Assembly: GCA_041890495.1 (NCBI GenBank)
Contig: CP169086.1
Location: forward strand, 1,922,001-1,986,000
DNA: 64,000 nucleotides
DNA from: Escherichia boydii
Lineage (GTDB): Bacteria > Pseudomonadota > Gammaproteobacteria > Enterobacterales > Enterobacteriaceae
Reading direction: 5' to 3'
Part shown: positions 38,216-46,636 of the stretch, piece by piece
Numbering within the stretch: the first letter of the stretch is position 1
Layout: each line of letters begins with the position of its first letter
Notes under the pieces: model-generated
Databases searched by the model: none
What the model saw: only the letters and a program-made list of their open reading frames with translations
What the model was told of the DNA's origin: nothing
Position numbers and translations under genes: made by a program

Positions 38216-38230
38216 GTTTTATAATAAAAC
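38216..38230. promoter_or_regulatory. Palindrome over the hxlR promoter (candidate HxlR operator 1)
   Basis: GTTTTAT-A-ATAAAAC is a perfect 7+1+7 palindrome containing a TATAAT -10-like hexamer, 24 bp before the GTG of the HxlR gene. Related 15-mers occur twice before the downstream SDR gene. Confidence 0.6.
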
Positions 38231-38253
38231 CATACCCCACCGGAGAATTCGCT

Positions 38254-38697
38254 GTGAAACGTACCCGCCTTGAAGAGAGCACCTGCCCCGTCGCCCGTTC
38301 GCTGGATATCATCGGCGACTGGTGGTCGCTGCTGATCGTGCGCGACGCGCTGCGCGGGATTAAACGCTTCGGCGAGTTTCAGAAAAGCCTTGGTATCGCA
38401 AAAAACATGCTGACCGCGCGGTTAAAACTGCTGGTCGACGAAGGCATCCTCCGGCTTCAGCCCGCGTCCGACGGCAGCGCCTGGCAGGAGTACGTCCTTA
38501 CCGATAAAGGGCGCGCCCTGCAAACGGTGCTGGTTGCCCTCTCCCAGTGGGGCAATGAATTTTTGTTTGCGGAAAACGAATGCGGCACCGTGCTGGTCGA
38601 TACCGAACAGCGCAAACCCCTGCGTAAACTGGCGCTTATCGCCGACGATGGGCGCGAACTGACGCCTGAAGAGATCGTGGCAAAACTCCCCTCCTGA
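38254..38697 (+). CDS. HxlR-family transcriptional regulator (1)
   Basis: This 147-residue winged-helix regulator starts with GTG (GGAG nine bases upstream). The HxlR core is clear: ESTCPVARSLDIIGDWWSLL, then RFGEFQKSLGIAKNMLTARL. The N-terminal Cys (about residue 11) is where YodB/HypR-type members sense electrophiles. A C-terminal extension follows the wing. It is followed by a short-chain dehydrogenase in the same direction, and three related palindromes flank it. Confidence 0.88.
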   Translation: MKRTRLEESTCPVARSLDIIGDWWSLLIVRDALRGIKRFGEFQKSLGIAKNMLTARLKLLVDEGILRLQPASDGSAWQEYVLTDKGRALQTVLVALSQWGNEFLFAENECGTVLVDTEQRKPLRKLALIADDGRELTPEEIVAKLPS

Positions 38698-38737
38698 TCG
38701 TTCCCGACGGCAAAAGCACAAAATGATCGCCAATATG

Positions 38738-38789
38738 GTTGCATTATAAAACCAAATAGCAGAGAGTTTATTCAGTTTCATATTGAAAC
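38738..38789. promoter_or_regulatory. Two 15-bp palindromes before the SDR gene (candidate HxlR operators 2 and 3)
   Basis: GTTGCAT-T-ATAAAAC (38738-38752) and GTTTCAT-A-TTGAAAC (38775-38789) match the palindrome at 38216-38230 (consensus GTTTYAT-N-ATRAAAC). Both are followed by CAAATA. They lie in the promoter region of the SDR at 38823. Confidence 0.6.
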
Positions 38790-38822
38790 CAAATAACCCA
38801 CTCAGCTTTGAGGTAACACACG

Positions 38823-39617
38823 ATGACTACGCAAATCACCACCGCCCTGATTACGGGCGCCTCTTCCGGGATTGGTGCCGTTTATGCCGATCGTCTTGCC
38901 GCGCGCGGGGCCAACCTGGTGCTGGTTGCCCGCCGCGAGGATCGCCTGAAAACCCTCGCCGCCGACCTGCGCGCGCGCTATGGCGTGGCCGTCGATATTC
39001 TGGTAGCCGATCTTACCGATGAAGCCGGGATCCGCGCCGTGGAAGACGAACTGCGCAGCAATACCGCCATTGATACGCTGATTAACAACGCGGGCACCGC
39101 GCAGATGGCACCGTTCCTCGCGGGCGAGGTGGCGCAGCATCAGGCCATTAACACCCTGAACACCACGGCGCTGATGCGTCTGACCTACGCCATCCTGCCG
39201 CGCCTGGCGCAGAATAACCGCGGCACGCTGATCAATATCGCTTCCGTGCTGGCCCTGCACGTCCGGGCGGGCAGCGCGCTCTACAGCGCCACCAAGGCAT
39301 GGGTACTGAGCTTTACCCGTGGGTTACAGGAAGAATTTGCCGACAGCAGCGTGCGCATTCAGGCCGTACTGCCCGCCGCCACGGCGACAGAAATCTGGAG
39401 CCATTCGGGCGTCACGATGAACGATCTGCCGGAAGGATCGGTGATGACCACCGACGATATGGTGGATGCATCGCTGGCGGGTCTGGATCAGGGTGAACCA
39501 ATCACCATCCCGCCGATGCATGATGCCGTACTGTGGGATCGCTACGAAGCAGCGCGTCTGGAGCTGTTCAACAGCGCGCGCACCGGTATTCCGGCACCGC
39601 GCTACGCAAAACAGTAG
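38823..39617 (+). CDS. Short-chain dehydrogenase/reductase (1)
   Basis: This 264-residue classical SDR has cofactor motif TGASSGIGAVYADRLA near residue 13, the structural motif NNAG near residue 90, catalytic Ser in NIASVLALHV, and YSATK near residue 158. The substrate is unknown. It lies downstream of an HxlR gene with operator-like palindromes in front, suggesting inducible oxidoreductase/detoxification function. A GAGG ribosome site precedes it. Confidence 0.88.
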   Translation: MTTQITTALITGASSGIGAVYADRLAARGANLVLVARREDRLKTLAADLRARYGVAVDILVADLTDEAGIRAVEDELRSNTAIDTLINNAGTAQMAPFLAGEVAQHQAINTLNTTALMRLTYAILPRLAQNNRGTLINIASVLALHVRAGSALYSATKAWVLSFTRGLQEEFADSSVRIQAVLPAATATEIWSHSGVTMNDLPEGSVMTTDDMVDASLAGLDQGEPITIPPMHDAVLWDRYEAARLELFNSARTGIPAPRYAKQ

Positions 39618-39618
39618 C

Positions 39619-39978
39619 TTAACGCTCAAGCTGGTCGCCGTACTCGCTCATCCAGGCGGCCAGCGGCGAGAGCGCATCCTGCAGAGTTAAGCCCAGCGCG
39701 GTGATCTGATACTCCACGCGCGGCGGGATCTCTGGATAGACCGTCCGCGTCACCAGCCCGCGCTGTTCAAACAGGCGCAGCTGCTTCGTCAGCTCTTTCT
39801 GGGTGATGGGGGCAGCCGCCCGCAGCAGATCGCCAAAGCGAACGGGCGTATTGAAGACAATCAGGCGATAGAGGATAGGGATCGCCCATTTGCCGGAAAT
39901 CAGGTTCACAAACTGCGTCATCGGGCAGGTATACGCCTCAGATTTTTTTTCACAGCACTCCTCCAGCATTTCTGCCAT
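39619..39978 (-). CDS. HxlR-family transcriptional regulator (2)
   Basis: This 119-residue HxlR protein has the core YTCPMTQFVNLISGKWAIPI and TQKELTKQLRLFEQRGLVTR. Two further N-terminal Cys residues (EECCEKK) give an unusual CC pair plus the conserved Cys, a possible thiol sensor. It is divergent from the second SDR, with a perfect 10-bp inverted repeat between them. It converges on the first SDR with one base between stop codons. Confidence 0.88.
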   Translation of the reverse strand: MAEMLEECCEKKSEAYTCPMTQFVNLISGKWAIPILYRLIVFNTPVRFGDLLRAAAPITQKELTKQLRLFEQRGLVTRTVYPEIPPRVEYQITALGLTLQDALSPLAAWMSEYGDQLER

Positions 39979-39994
39979 AGCACACCTCTTGCCT

Positions 39995-40037
39995 CGTTAG
40001 TATCCATTTGGTACCTGGTTTCCTTTCGATACTAACG
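39995..40037. promoter_or_regulatory. Perfect inverted repeat between HxlR (2) and SDR (2)
   Basis: CGTTAGTATC (39995-40004) and GATACTAACG (40028-40037) are exact inverted copies separated by 23 bp, midway between the divergent genes. This is a good candidate for the HxlR (2) operator. Confidence 0.65.
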
Positions 40038-40078
40038 TTTCTATAGTGCTTTCTCCAGAGACATTTCAGGAGAAGAAC

Positions 40079-40828
40079 ATGGGTCGTTTAACCGATAAAT
40101 ATACGTTGATTACCGGCGGCACCAGCGGTATCGGTCTCGCCACCGCGCAGGCATTTATCGCCGAAGGGGCGCGCGTCGCCGTGACCGGACGCAACCCGGA
40201 CACCCTCGCCGAAGCAGAGCGCATTCTGGGCGATAAGGCGTGGGTGATCCCAACCGATGCGGGCGATATCGCGTCGCAAAAAGCGCTGGCGGAAACCCTC
40301 GCCGCCCGCTGGCCACGCCTTGACGCGGTCTTCCTTAACGCCGGCGATGTGACGCACGCGCCGCTGGAAGCCTGGCAGGAAGAGGCCTGGGACCGTTTGA
40401 TGAACATCAACCTGAAGGGACCGTTCTTTTTAATCCAGGCGCTGCTGCCGCTGCTGAACAACCCGTCGTCGGTGATCCTCTGCGGCTCCGTGAGCGCGCG
40501 CATCGGCCTGCCCACCAGCAGCGTGTATGCCGCGAGCAAGGCTGCCCTGCTGTCGCTGGCGCGCACGCTGTCGGCGGAGCTGCTGCCGCGCGGGATCCGC
40601 GTCAACGGCCTGAGCCCCGGTCCGGTGGAAACCCCGGCGTTTACGAAAACGGGCTTAAGCGACGAGGCGCTTAACGCGATGATGGCGGAGATCGTCAAGC
40701 TGGTGCCGCTGGGCAGAATGGGCTCGACGACGGAGCTGGCAAAAGCCGCGCTCTATCTGGCTTCCGACGAGTCGAGCTACACGGTAGGAACGGAACTGCT
40801 GGTAGACGGCGGAATGGGGAGTTTGTAA
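40079..40828 (+). CDS. Short-chain dehydrogenase/reductase (2)
   Basis: This 249-residue SDR has TGGTSGIGLATAQAF near residue 12, LNAGDV near 85, catalytic Ser in CGSVSARIGL and YAASKAALLSLAR near 150. The C-terminal FabG-like end is YTVGTELLVDGGMGSL. The start at 40079 follows CAGGAG; the frame is open 11 codons upstream. Divergent from HxlR (2), it is probably its target. The substrate is unknown; quinone or aldehyde reduction is typical of such pairs. Confidence 0.88.
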   Translation: MGRLTDKYTLITGGTSGIGLATAQAFIAEGARVAVTGRNPDTLAEAERILGDKAWVIPTDAGDIASQKALAETLAARWPRLDAVFLNAGDVTHAPLEAWQEEAWDRLMNINLKGPFFLIQALLPLLNNPSSVILCGSVSARIGLPTSSVYAASKAALLSLARTLSAELLPRGIRVNGLSPGPVETPAFTKTGLSDEALNAMMAEIVKLVPLGRMGSTTELAKAALYLASDESSYTVGTELLVDGGMGSL

Positions 40829-40829
40829 C

Positions 40830-41333
40830 TCAAAAGGCGCTGATGCCGGTGACGATGCTGACATACAGCGCCGCCCATACGCAGGCGGAAAGCAGGCTGA
40901 CGGCGTAGACCTTTGCTGCATTCAGCCTGAGCATCCCCGCAGCCAGCGGCACGATGTAGCGCAGCACCGCCAGAAAGCGCGACGTAAACAGCACGATGAC
41001 ACCGTTCTTTTGCAGCTGATGCTGTACGCGTAAGAACTTATCGGCATGCTTTGAGGTGAAGCGCGTGACCAGCCGGGTGTGCCCCATCAGCCGGCCGATA
41101 TGGTAGTTCAGCACCGAACCCGCCGTTGCCCCCAACACCACGGCCAGCCACGACAGCGCAGGATGCATGCTCGCCTGGCTGACGGTAATGCCCGCCAGCA
41201 GCATCACCGAGGCGGGCGGCAGCACGGAGGAGATCAGCACCGTCGACTTGCTCAGCGCCATCACGAATAACAGCGCGAACAGATGTGCCGGATACAGCGC
41301 AAAATGATTCAGCAGATTATCAAACCACGCCAT
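40830..41333 (-). CDS. DedA-family inner-membrane protein
   Basis: This 167-residue DedA/VTT-domain protein has four to five hydrophobic helices and the family motif LGATAGSVLNYHIGRLMG followed by FTSRFLAVLRYIVPLAAGM. DedA proteins act in lipid-carrier (undecaprenyl phosphate) flipping or proton-dependent membrane homeostasis. It is shorter than YqjA/YghB, and which subgroup it belongs to is unclear. GGGG lies just upstream of the start; it converges on the SDR gene with one base between. Confidence 0.85.
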   Translation of the reverse strand: MAWFDNLLNHFALYPAHLFALLFVMALSKSTVLISSVLPPASVMLLAGITVSQASMHPALSWLAVVLGATAGSVLNYHIGRLMGHTRLVTRFTSKHADKFLRVQHQLQKNGVIVLFTSRFLAVLRYIVPLAAGMLRLNAAKVYAVSLLSACVWAALYVSIVTGISAF

Positions 41334-41493
41334 TTTCCCCTCCCCCGTTCATTATTTAATTCTCCATTTAAAGTGAATAATCTTAAATAAACCCTCAACA
41401 TCTTATTAATAATATTCTCCTAAACCGTTCTTAAACATTTTTTAAATACCTGAGCGGTACCGTTAAATAAGCGTATTATTCCTCTCGTTTTAC
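41334..41493. other. A+T-rich region before the mgtE leader
   Basis: This 160-bp stretch between the DedA gene and the mgtE leader is rich in A+T and contains no reading frame. It should hold the mgtE promoter and the DedA promoter, but I cannot assign -35/-10 boxes with confidence. Confidence 0.5.
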
Positions 41494-41690
41494 AACGATC
41501 TCGTTATGGCGAGGCTCCTGTACAAATACACGTTATCGCTCTGGTGGGTTCGAGAGAACCGGCACAGGGTAAAACAGGCACTGTCGAATCAAGGCTTTGT
41601 CAGTATAACTTCCCTTGCGGGATACGGTGTACAGTGCTGAACCCAGGACGTGGGGATCTCCTCTTCGACATGCCCTGTCTTGCTCGCCCC
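41494..41690 (+). ncRNA. M-box-type magnesium riboswitch leader of mgtE
   Basis: The leader contains cgttatggcgaggctcctgt, matching the conserved M-box start (gttaggtgaggctcct), then paired segments including ggttcgagagaacc and ccggcacagggtaaaacagg, resembling the core ...atgggtcaacagg. It ends about 30 bp before mgtE. M-box RNAs bind Mg2+ and switch off Mg2+ importers. No obvious T-run terminator is seen, so control may be at translation. Confidence 0.72.
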
Positions 41691-41722
41691 TGAGAGATTT
41701 TATTATTCAAAGGGAATTCACT

Positions 41723-42724
41723 ATGTCTTACGCTATTCACAACCAAAACCAGGCATTCAATGACAGCGCGATCGCGCAATATATGAATACCGATTTTATC
41801 GTCCTCGATATTGCATTATGCGTGGCGCTGGCGCGCGAGCAATTCTTCGAAAAATTAAAAGACGATGATATTCCGTCGCATATTTTTATCGAAGACCAAG
41901 GCCGCCTGGCGGGGATGGTTGCCGTGCGCAAATTACTGCAGACCGCGGATACGGTGCAGCCGGTGAAATCGCTGATGATTTCGCAGTTTTTGCAGGTCAA
42001 ACCGGAGGATGAACGTGCCGACGTTGCCGGACTGCTGGCGCACGGCGGCGCGGATGTGGTGCCCGTGGTCACCCACGGCAAGCTCGTCGGCTGCCTGACC
42101 GAGCGCGAAATTGCCCATCTGCTGGAAGATGACGTTACCGAAGATGCTCAGCTTCAGGGGGCGACGCTACCGCTGGAAAAACCCTATCTGGACACCAGCC
42201 CGTATAGCCTGTGGAAGAAACGCTCCGTCTGGCTGCTGCTGCTGTTTGTCGCCGAAGCCTACACCAGCTCGGTCATTCAGCATTTTGAAGAGGCGCTGGA
42301 GTCCGCCATCGCGCTGGCATTCTTTATTCCGCTGCTGATCGGCACGGGCGGCAACAGCGGGACGCAGATCACCTCCACCCTGGTGCGCGCCATGGCGCTG
42401 GGGGAAGTCCGTCTGCGCGACGTTGGCCGCGTGCTGCGTAAAGAGATGACCACGTCGCTGATGATTGCCGCCACGCTGGGTCTGGCCGGGTGCATCCGCG
42501 CCTGGATGATGGGAATTGGGCTGGAAATTACGCTCATCGTCAGCCTGACGCTGGTGTGCATTACGCTATGGAGTGCGATTGTGTCGTCCGTCATTCCAAT
42601 GGTGCTCAAGCGCTGCGGCATTGACCCGGCGGTCGTCTCCGCGCCGTTTATCGCGACGCTTATCGACGGCACCGGGCTGATTATCTACTTTAAAATCGCG
42701 CAATATACGCTGGGGTTGGAGTGA
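41723..42724 (+). CDS. mgtE: Magnesium transporter, MgtE family
   Basis: This 333-residue protein has two CBS domains (about residues 20-135) that gate the channel and a C-terminal five-helix pore domain (about 155-333). The pore motif GTGGNSGTQITSTLVRAMALGE is the MgtE signature. The usual long N-terminal MgtE superhelical domain is absent, so it is a short-form member. The start at 41723 follows AAAGGGA. The preceding riboswitch-like leader supports a Mg2+ role. Confidence 0.92.
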   Translation: MSYAIHNQNQAFNDSAIAQYMNTDFIVLDIALCVALAREQFFEKLKDDDIPSHIFIEDQGRLAGMVAVRKLLQTADTVQPVKSLMISQFLQVKPEDERADVAGLLAHGGADVVPVVTHGKLVGCLTEREIAHLLEDDVTEDAQLQGATLPLEKPYLDTSPYSLWKKRSVWLLLLFVAEAYTSSVIQHFEEALESAIALAFFIPLLIGTGGNSGTQITSTLVRAMALGEVRLRDVGRVLRKEMTTSLMIAATLGLAGCIRAWMMGIGLEITLIVSLTLVCITLWSAIVSSVIPMVLKRCGIDPAVVSAPFIATLIDGTGLIIYFKIAQYTLGLE

Positions 42725-42733
42725 TGTGATCCC

Positions 42734-42767
42734 TTGCCGGGTGGCGCTGCGCTTACCCGGCCTACAA
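42734..42767. repeat. REP-type palindromic element
   Basis: The sequence ttgccgggtggcgctgcgct, then tacccggcctacaa, lies between convergent mgtE and hpxK. Confidence 0.75.
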
Positions 42768-42768
42768 T

Positions 42769-44007
42769 TTAACACGGGCCACCGTCGGCCAGCGCTCTCA
42801 CCGCCCGCCCAAACGCCTCAATCGCCAGGGCAACATCCTCAGCCATCACCGATTCGGCCGGATGATGGCTGACCCCGCCCTTACAGCGCACAAACAGCAT
42901 CCCCACCGGCCAGCGTTCCGCCAGGGCGATGGTGTCATGCCCGGCGCCGCTGGGCAGGGATAACGAGCGCCCCTGCACCGATTCAACGGCGTCGCCCAGC
43001 AGGTGCTGCAAACGCGCATCGCACGGCGTGGCGGCGATCCGGTAAAACTCCTCGGCAGCAAAGCTTAACCCACGACGGGCGGCGATGGCCTGCGCCTGCG
43101 CAAGCAGTTCCGCGAGGAGCGCGTCAAGCGGGCCATCCTGCGGGCCACGAATATCCAGCGAGAGCGCAACTTCGCCGGGGATGACGTTGACCGCGCCGGG
43201 CAGGCAGCGCAGTTCACCGACCGTCGCCACCCGGTTGCCGCCCTGCTGTCGGGTGGTGTTTTCAATCAGCACCATCCATTCGGCGGCGGCGGCCAGGGCA
43301 TCCTTACGGTGATTCATCGGCACGGTACCCGCGTGCCCGGCCTCCCCGGTGAAGCGGCAGCTGAGGCGGCGCGCGCCGTTAATGGCTTCCACCACGCCCA
43401 GCGCCAGCCCTTCCTGCTCCAGACACGGCCCCTGTTCGATATGCAGTTCCAGACAGGCGCTGAAATCGTCCTGATGACGCGCCGCAAGCGCCACGCGGGC
43501 AGGATCGAGCCCCGCCTGCACCATCGCCTGCGCCACGCTGATGCCCTGAGCATCACACGTCTCCAGCCAGCCCTGCGGCCAGGTGCCGGTGATGCCCCGG
43601 CTGCCTAACAGGGTGATCCCAAAACGGGTTCCCTCTTCGTCACCAAAGCCGACAATCTCTAAGGCCTGCGCCAGATGCACCCCCTGCTGGTGCAGGCCGT
43701 CCACCACTTCGATGGCGGTGAGCACCCCGAGCATGCCGTCGTAGCGCCCGGCGTTGCGTACGGTGTCCAGATGCGAGCCGAGCAGCACCGCCTGCGCCCC
43801 TTCCTGCGCGCCTTCGTAGCGTCCACAGATATTGCCCACGCTGTCCTGCCAGACGGTCATGCCCGCATGGCGCATCCACTCCCCGACCAGCTGGTTGGCC
43901 TGCAGATGCTGCGTGGAGAGATAGACCCGCGTCAGGCCGTCCGGGGTTTCACTGATGGCAGCCAACGCGTCGGCGCGCGCCATCACCCGTTCTGCCGCCG
44001 GGCTCAT
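42769..44007 (-). CDS. hpxK: Allantoate amidohydrolase HpxK (M20 family)
   Basis: HpxK is a Mn/Zn-dependent amidohydrolase that turns allantoate into ureidoglycine, CO2 and ammonia. The 412-residue product has the M20 metal ligands: LLGSHLDTVRNAGRYDGMLG (about 85-105), GFGDEEGTRFG near 130 and LELHIEQGP near 195. The start at 44007 (MSPAAERVM) overlaps the hpxJ stop as ATGA; the longer frame is inside hpxJ. It is last of the six-gene hpxFGHIJK operon. Confidence 0.92.
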   Translation of the reverse strand: MSPAAERVMARADALAAISETPDGLTRVYLSTQHLQANQLVGEWMRHAGMTVWQDSVGNICGRYEGAQEGAQAVLLGSHLDTVRNAGRYDGMLGVLTAIEVVDGLHQQGVHLAQALEIVGFGDEEGTRFGITLLGSRGITGTWPQGWLETCDAQGISVAQAMVQAGLDPARVALAARHQDDFSACLELHIEQGPCLEQEGLALGVVEAINGARRLSCRFTGEAGHAGTVPMNHRKDALAAAAEWMVLIENTTRQQGGNRVATVGELRCLPGAVNVIPGEVALSLDIRGPQDGPLDALLAELLAQAQAIAARRGLSFAAEEFYRIAATPCDARLQHLLGDAVESVQGRSLSLPSGAGHDTIALAERWPVGMLFVRCKGGVSHHPAESVMAEDVALAIEAFGRAVRALADGGPC

Positions 44008-45245
44008 TGCGGCGTCTCGCGACGATAGTGGTCCCACGCGGCCTGCATGGCGGCACCCTGCGTGGTGGTGAATTTGAGGTAATTCAGCACCGACTCCAGC
44101 GCGCTCAGGGTGGTCATCACGCAGTCCTTGCGCGCGTTGTAGCCCATGGTGCCAATGCGCCAAACCTTGCCGTGCAGCGGGCCAAACGAGGTGCCGATTT
44201 CAATCCCGAAATCCTCCAGCATCAGCTTACGCACCTGGTCACCGTTGATGCCCTGCGGAATGACCACGCCCAGCACGTTGTTCATCTTGTGCTTCAGATC
44301 GCCAAAGGTCTCCAGCCCCATCGCCTGAATGCCCTTCAGCAGCGCATCGCCGTGCAGCTTATGACGCGCGATGCCGTTATCCAGCCCTTCCTGCAGGATC
44401 AGCCGCGCGCATTCGCGGGCGCCAAACAGCGCGGTGGTCGCTTCGGTGTGGTGGTTCAGGCGTTCCGGCCCCCAGTAGTCCATCACCATGCCGAGATCGA
44501 AGTAGTTGGAGTAGATCATCTCCTCGTCGCCGTCGCGATGGGCGTCGGTGCGGATGCCCTCCTCCACGCACTTGCGGCGGCGGATCGCCTCTTCCATCCG
44601 CGCGCTCAGGGTGATCGGCGAGGTACCCGACGGCCCCCCGAGGCACTTCTGCATCCCGGCCGAGACGGCATCCAGCCCCCAGGCGTCGGTCTCCAGCGCG
44701 TTGCCTCCGAGCGACGCGGTGGCGTCAGTGTAAAACAGCACGTCGTAGCGACGGCAGATGGCACCCAGCTCCGCGAGCGGCTGCAGCATGGTGGTGGAGG
44801 TATCGCCCTGCACGGTCAACAGCAGGCGCGGACGAATACGCTTAATCGCATCCTCCACCTGGTCCGGGGTGAACACCTCGCCCCACGGCACCTCGATGGT
44901 ATGCACCTCCGCGCGGCAGCGGCGGGCAATTTCGCACAGCAGATGACCAAAGCGGCCAAAGACCGGCACCAGCACCTTATCTCCCGGGCGAATGGCGGAG
45001 ACCAGAATGGCTTCAATGCCCGCTCGGGAGGTACCGTCTACCAGCATCGTCCAGCGGTTCTCGGTGCGGAATACACCGCGATAGAGCGCCATCACCTCGT
45101 TCATGTAGTGGGTCATGGCCGGATCGTACTGGCCGATCAGCTGGCTCGACATGGCGCGCAGCACGCGCGGGTCGGCGTTAATCGGGCCCGGCCCCATCAG
45201 CAGGCGCTGCGGCGGGTTGATTTGCGGAAAATGTGCGATATCCAT
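44004..45245 (-). CDS. hpxJ: Ureidoglycine-glyoxylate aminotransferase HpxJ
   Basis: HpxJ is a PLP fold-type I aminotransferase (PucG-like) that transfers the amino group of ureidoglycine to glyoxylate, giving oxalurate and glycine. The 413-residue product has the PLP Asp in FYTDATASLGGN near 185, the Schiff-base Lys in GMQKCLGGPSG near 203, and a conserved Arg in KVWRIGTMGYNAR. It is homologous to the structurally studied Klebsiella protein. It is translationally coupled to hpxK and lies 13 bp after hpxI. Confidence 0.93.
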   Translation of the reverse strand: MDIAHFPQINPPQRLLMGPGPINADPRVLRAMSSQLIGQYDPAMTHYMNEVMALYRGVFRTENRWTMLVDGTSRAGIEAILVSAIRPGDKVLVPVFGRFGHLLCEIARRCRAEVHTIEVPWGEVFTPDQVEDAIKRIRPRLLLTVQGDTSTTMLQPLAELGAICRRYDVLFYTDATASLGGNALETDAWGLDAVSAGMQKCLGGPSGTSPITLSARMEEAIRRRKCVEEGIRTDAHRDGDEEMIYSNYFDLGMVMDYWGPERLNHHTEATTALFGARECARLILQEGLDNGIARHKLHGDALLKGIQAMGLETFGDLKHKMNNVLGVVIPQGINGDQVRKLMLEDFGIEIGTSFGPLHGKVWRIGTMGYNARKDCVMTTLSALESVLNYLKFTTTQGAAMQAAWDHYRRETPQ

Positions 45246-45258
45246 TGTTAAGTCCTTA

Positions 45259-45996
45259 TCAGTTGAGGCCGCGCACGGAGGAGATGAACTGCTTCAGTTC
45301 CGTGGTCTGCGGGTTGGCGAACAGCGTTTTGCTGTCGCCCTGCTCCCAGACTTTCCCCTGATGCATAAACACCACGCGGTCGCCCACTTCGCGGGCAAAA
45401 TTCATTTCATGGGTAACCAGTATGAGCGTCATCCCCTCGGCCGCCAGCTGCTCCAGCACCTTGAGCACTTCGCCTACCAGCTCCGGGTCGAGCGCGGAGG
45501 TAATCTCGTCGCAGAGTAACACTTTCGGCGACATGGCCAGCGCACGGGCAATCGCCACGCGCTGCTGCTGGCCGCCCGACAGGCTCGACGGGTAGTAATC
45601 AAGACGATCGCCGAGGCCAACCTTCTCCAGCATCTGCTGCGCCAGCGCCCGGCATTCGGCGGCGCTTTTCTTCAGCACCCGACGCGGGGCGAGCATCACG
45701 TTTTCCAGCGCCGTCATGTGCGGGAACAGGTTGAAGCTCTGGAACACCATCCCGATCGAGCGGCTAATTTCGCGCGCCTGAGAATCCCGGTCGGTAATGG
45801 TCATGCCGCCCAGCTTGATGCTGCCGTCCTGATAGCCTTCCAGTCCGTTGATGCAGCGCAGCAGCGTGCTTTTGCCCGATCCGCTGCGCCCGATAATGGA
45901 GATCACCTGGCCCATGTCGATATCCAGATCGACGCCCTTGAGCACGTGGTTATCGCCGTAGTACTTCTGCACCTGATTAATGGTGATGAGAGGCAT
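45259..45996 (-). CDS. hpxI: ABC transporter ATP-binding protein HpxI
   Basis: HpxI is the ATPase of a polar-amino-acid-type ABC importer. The 245-residue product has Walker A GRSGSGKSTLLRC near 40, signature LSGGQQQRVAIARAL near 140, and Walker B VLLCDEITSALDP near 160. The start at 45996 (MPLITINQV) overlaps the hpxH end by 20 bp; earlier in-frame codons lie inside hpxH. With HpxF, HpxG and HpxH it probably imports allantoate or a related ureide, inferred from its operon. Confidence 0.92.
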   Translation of the reverse strand: MPLITINQVQKYYGDNHVLKGVDLDIDMGQVISIIGRSGSGKSTLLRCINGLEGYQDGSIKLGGMTITDRDSQAREISRSIGMVFQSFNLFPHMTALENVMLAPRRVLKKSAAECRALAQQMLEKVGLGDRLDYYPSSLSGGQQQRVAIARALAMSPKVLLCDEITSALDPELVGEVLKVLEQLAAEGMTLILVTHEMNFAREVGDRVVFMHQGKVWEQGDSKTLFANPQTTELKQFISSVRGLN

Positions 45997-46636
45997 TGAA
46001 TTTCGTCTCCAGATAGCGGCTGTAGCGCGACAGCGGATAACACAGAATAAAGTAGCCGAGCGCCACCAGCGCAAAGACCTTAAACGGCTGATACGTCACG
46101 TTGGTCAGCATGGTCCCGGCCTTGGTCAGCTCGATAAAACCGATAATCGACGCCAGCGCGGTGCCTTTGATCACCTGCACGGCAAAGCCGACCGTCGGCG
46201 CAATGCCGATGCGCAGCGCCTGCGGCGCGACGACGCGAAACAGGGTCTGGCCAAAGGTCAGCCCCAGACAGCGCGAGGCTTCCCACTGCCCTTTTGGCAG
46301 CGCGCGAATGCTGCCAAACCAGATATCGAGCAGGAACGCGCTGGTGTAGAAGGTTAACGCCAGCGAGGCGGCGGTCCACGGCGAGACGTCAATGCCGAAC
46401 AGCGCCACGCCGAAGAAGGCCAGAAACAGCTGCATCAGCAGCGGCGTGCCCTGAAACAGCTCAATATAGCCGCGGATGACGCGCTTCACCGTGCGCCCGC
46501 CCGTCAGGCGCAGCAGCAGCAGAGGCAGGGTCACCACCGCGCCGCCGACAAACGCCACCAGCGACAGCAGCACCGTCCAGCGCCCGGCCAGCAGCAGGTT
46601 GCGAATAATGTCCCAGTCGGTAAAGGTGGTCATCAT
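45977..46636 (-). CDS. hpxH: ABC transporter permease HpxH
   Basis: This is a HisM/GlnP-type inner-membrane permease of 219 residues with about five helices and the EAA loop KGQWEASRCLGLTFGQTLFR, where the ATPase docks. The ATG at 46636 overlaps the hpxG stop as ATGATGA. It is one of two paralogous permeases that would form a heterodimer with HpxG. Substrate assignment (allantoate-like) rests on operon context. Confidence 0.9.
   Translation of the reverse strand: MMTTFTDWDIIRNLLLAGRWTVLLSLVAFVGGAVVTLPLLLLRLTGGRTVKRVIRGYIELFQGTPLLMQLFLAFFGVALFGIDVSPWTAASLALTFYTSAFLLDIWFGSIRALPKGQWEASRCLGLTFGQTLFRVVAPQALRIGIAPTVGFAVQVIKGTALASIIGFIELTKAGTMLTNVTYQPFKVFALVALGYFILCYPLSRYSRYLETKFNASHHH

Noticed and set aside
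44007..45251. 414-codon plus-strand frame opposite hpxJ
   Set aside because: It is an exact antisense shadow of a well-supported aminotransferase gene in GC-rich sequence; the composition is Arg/His/Gln-rich with no domain.
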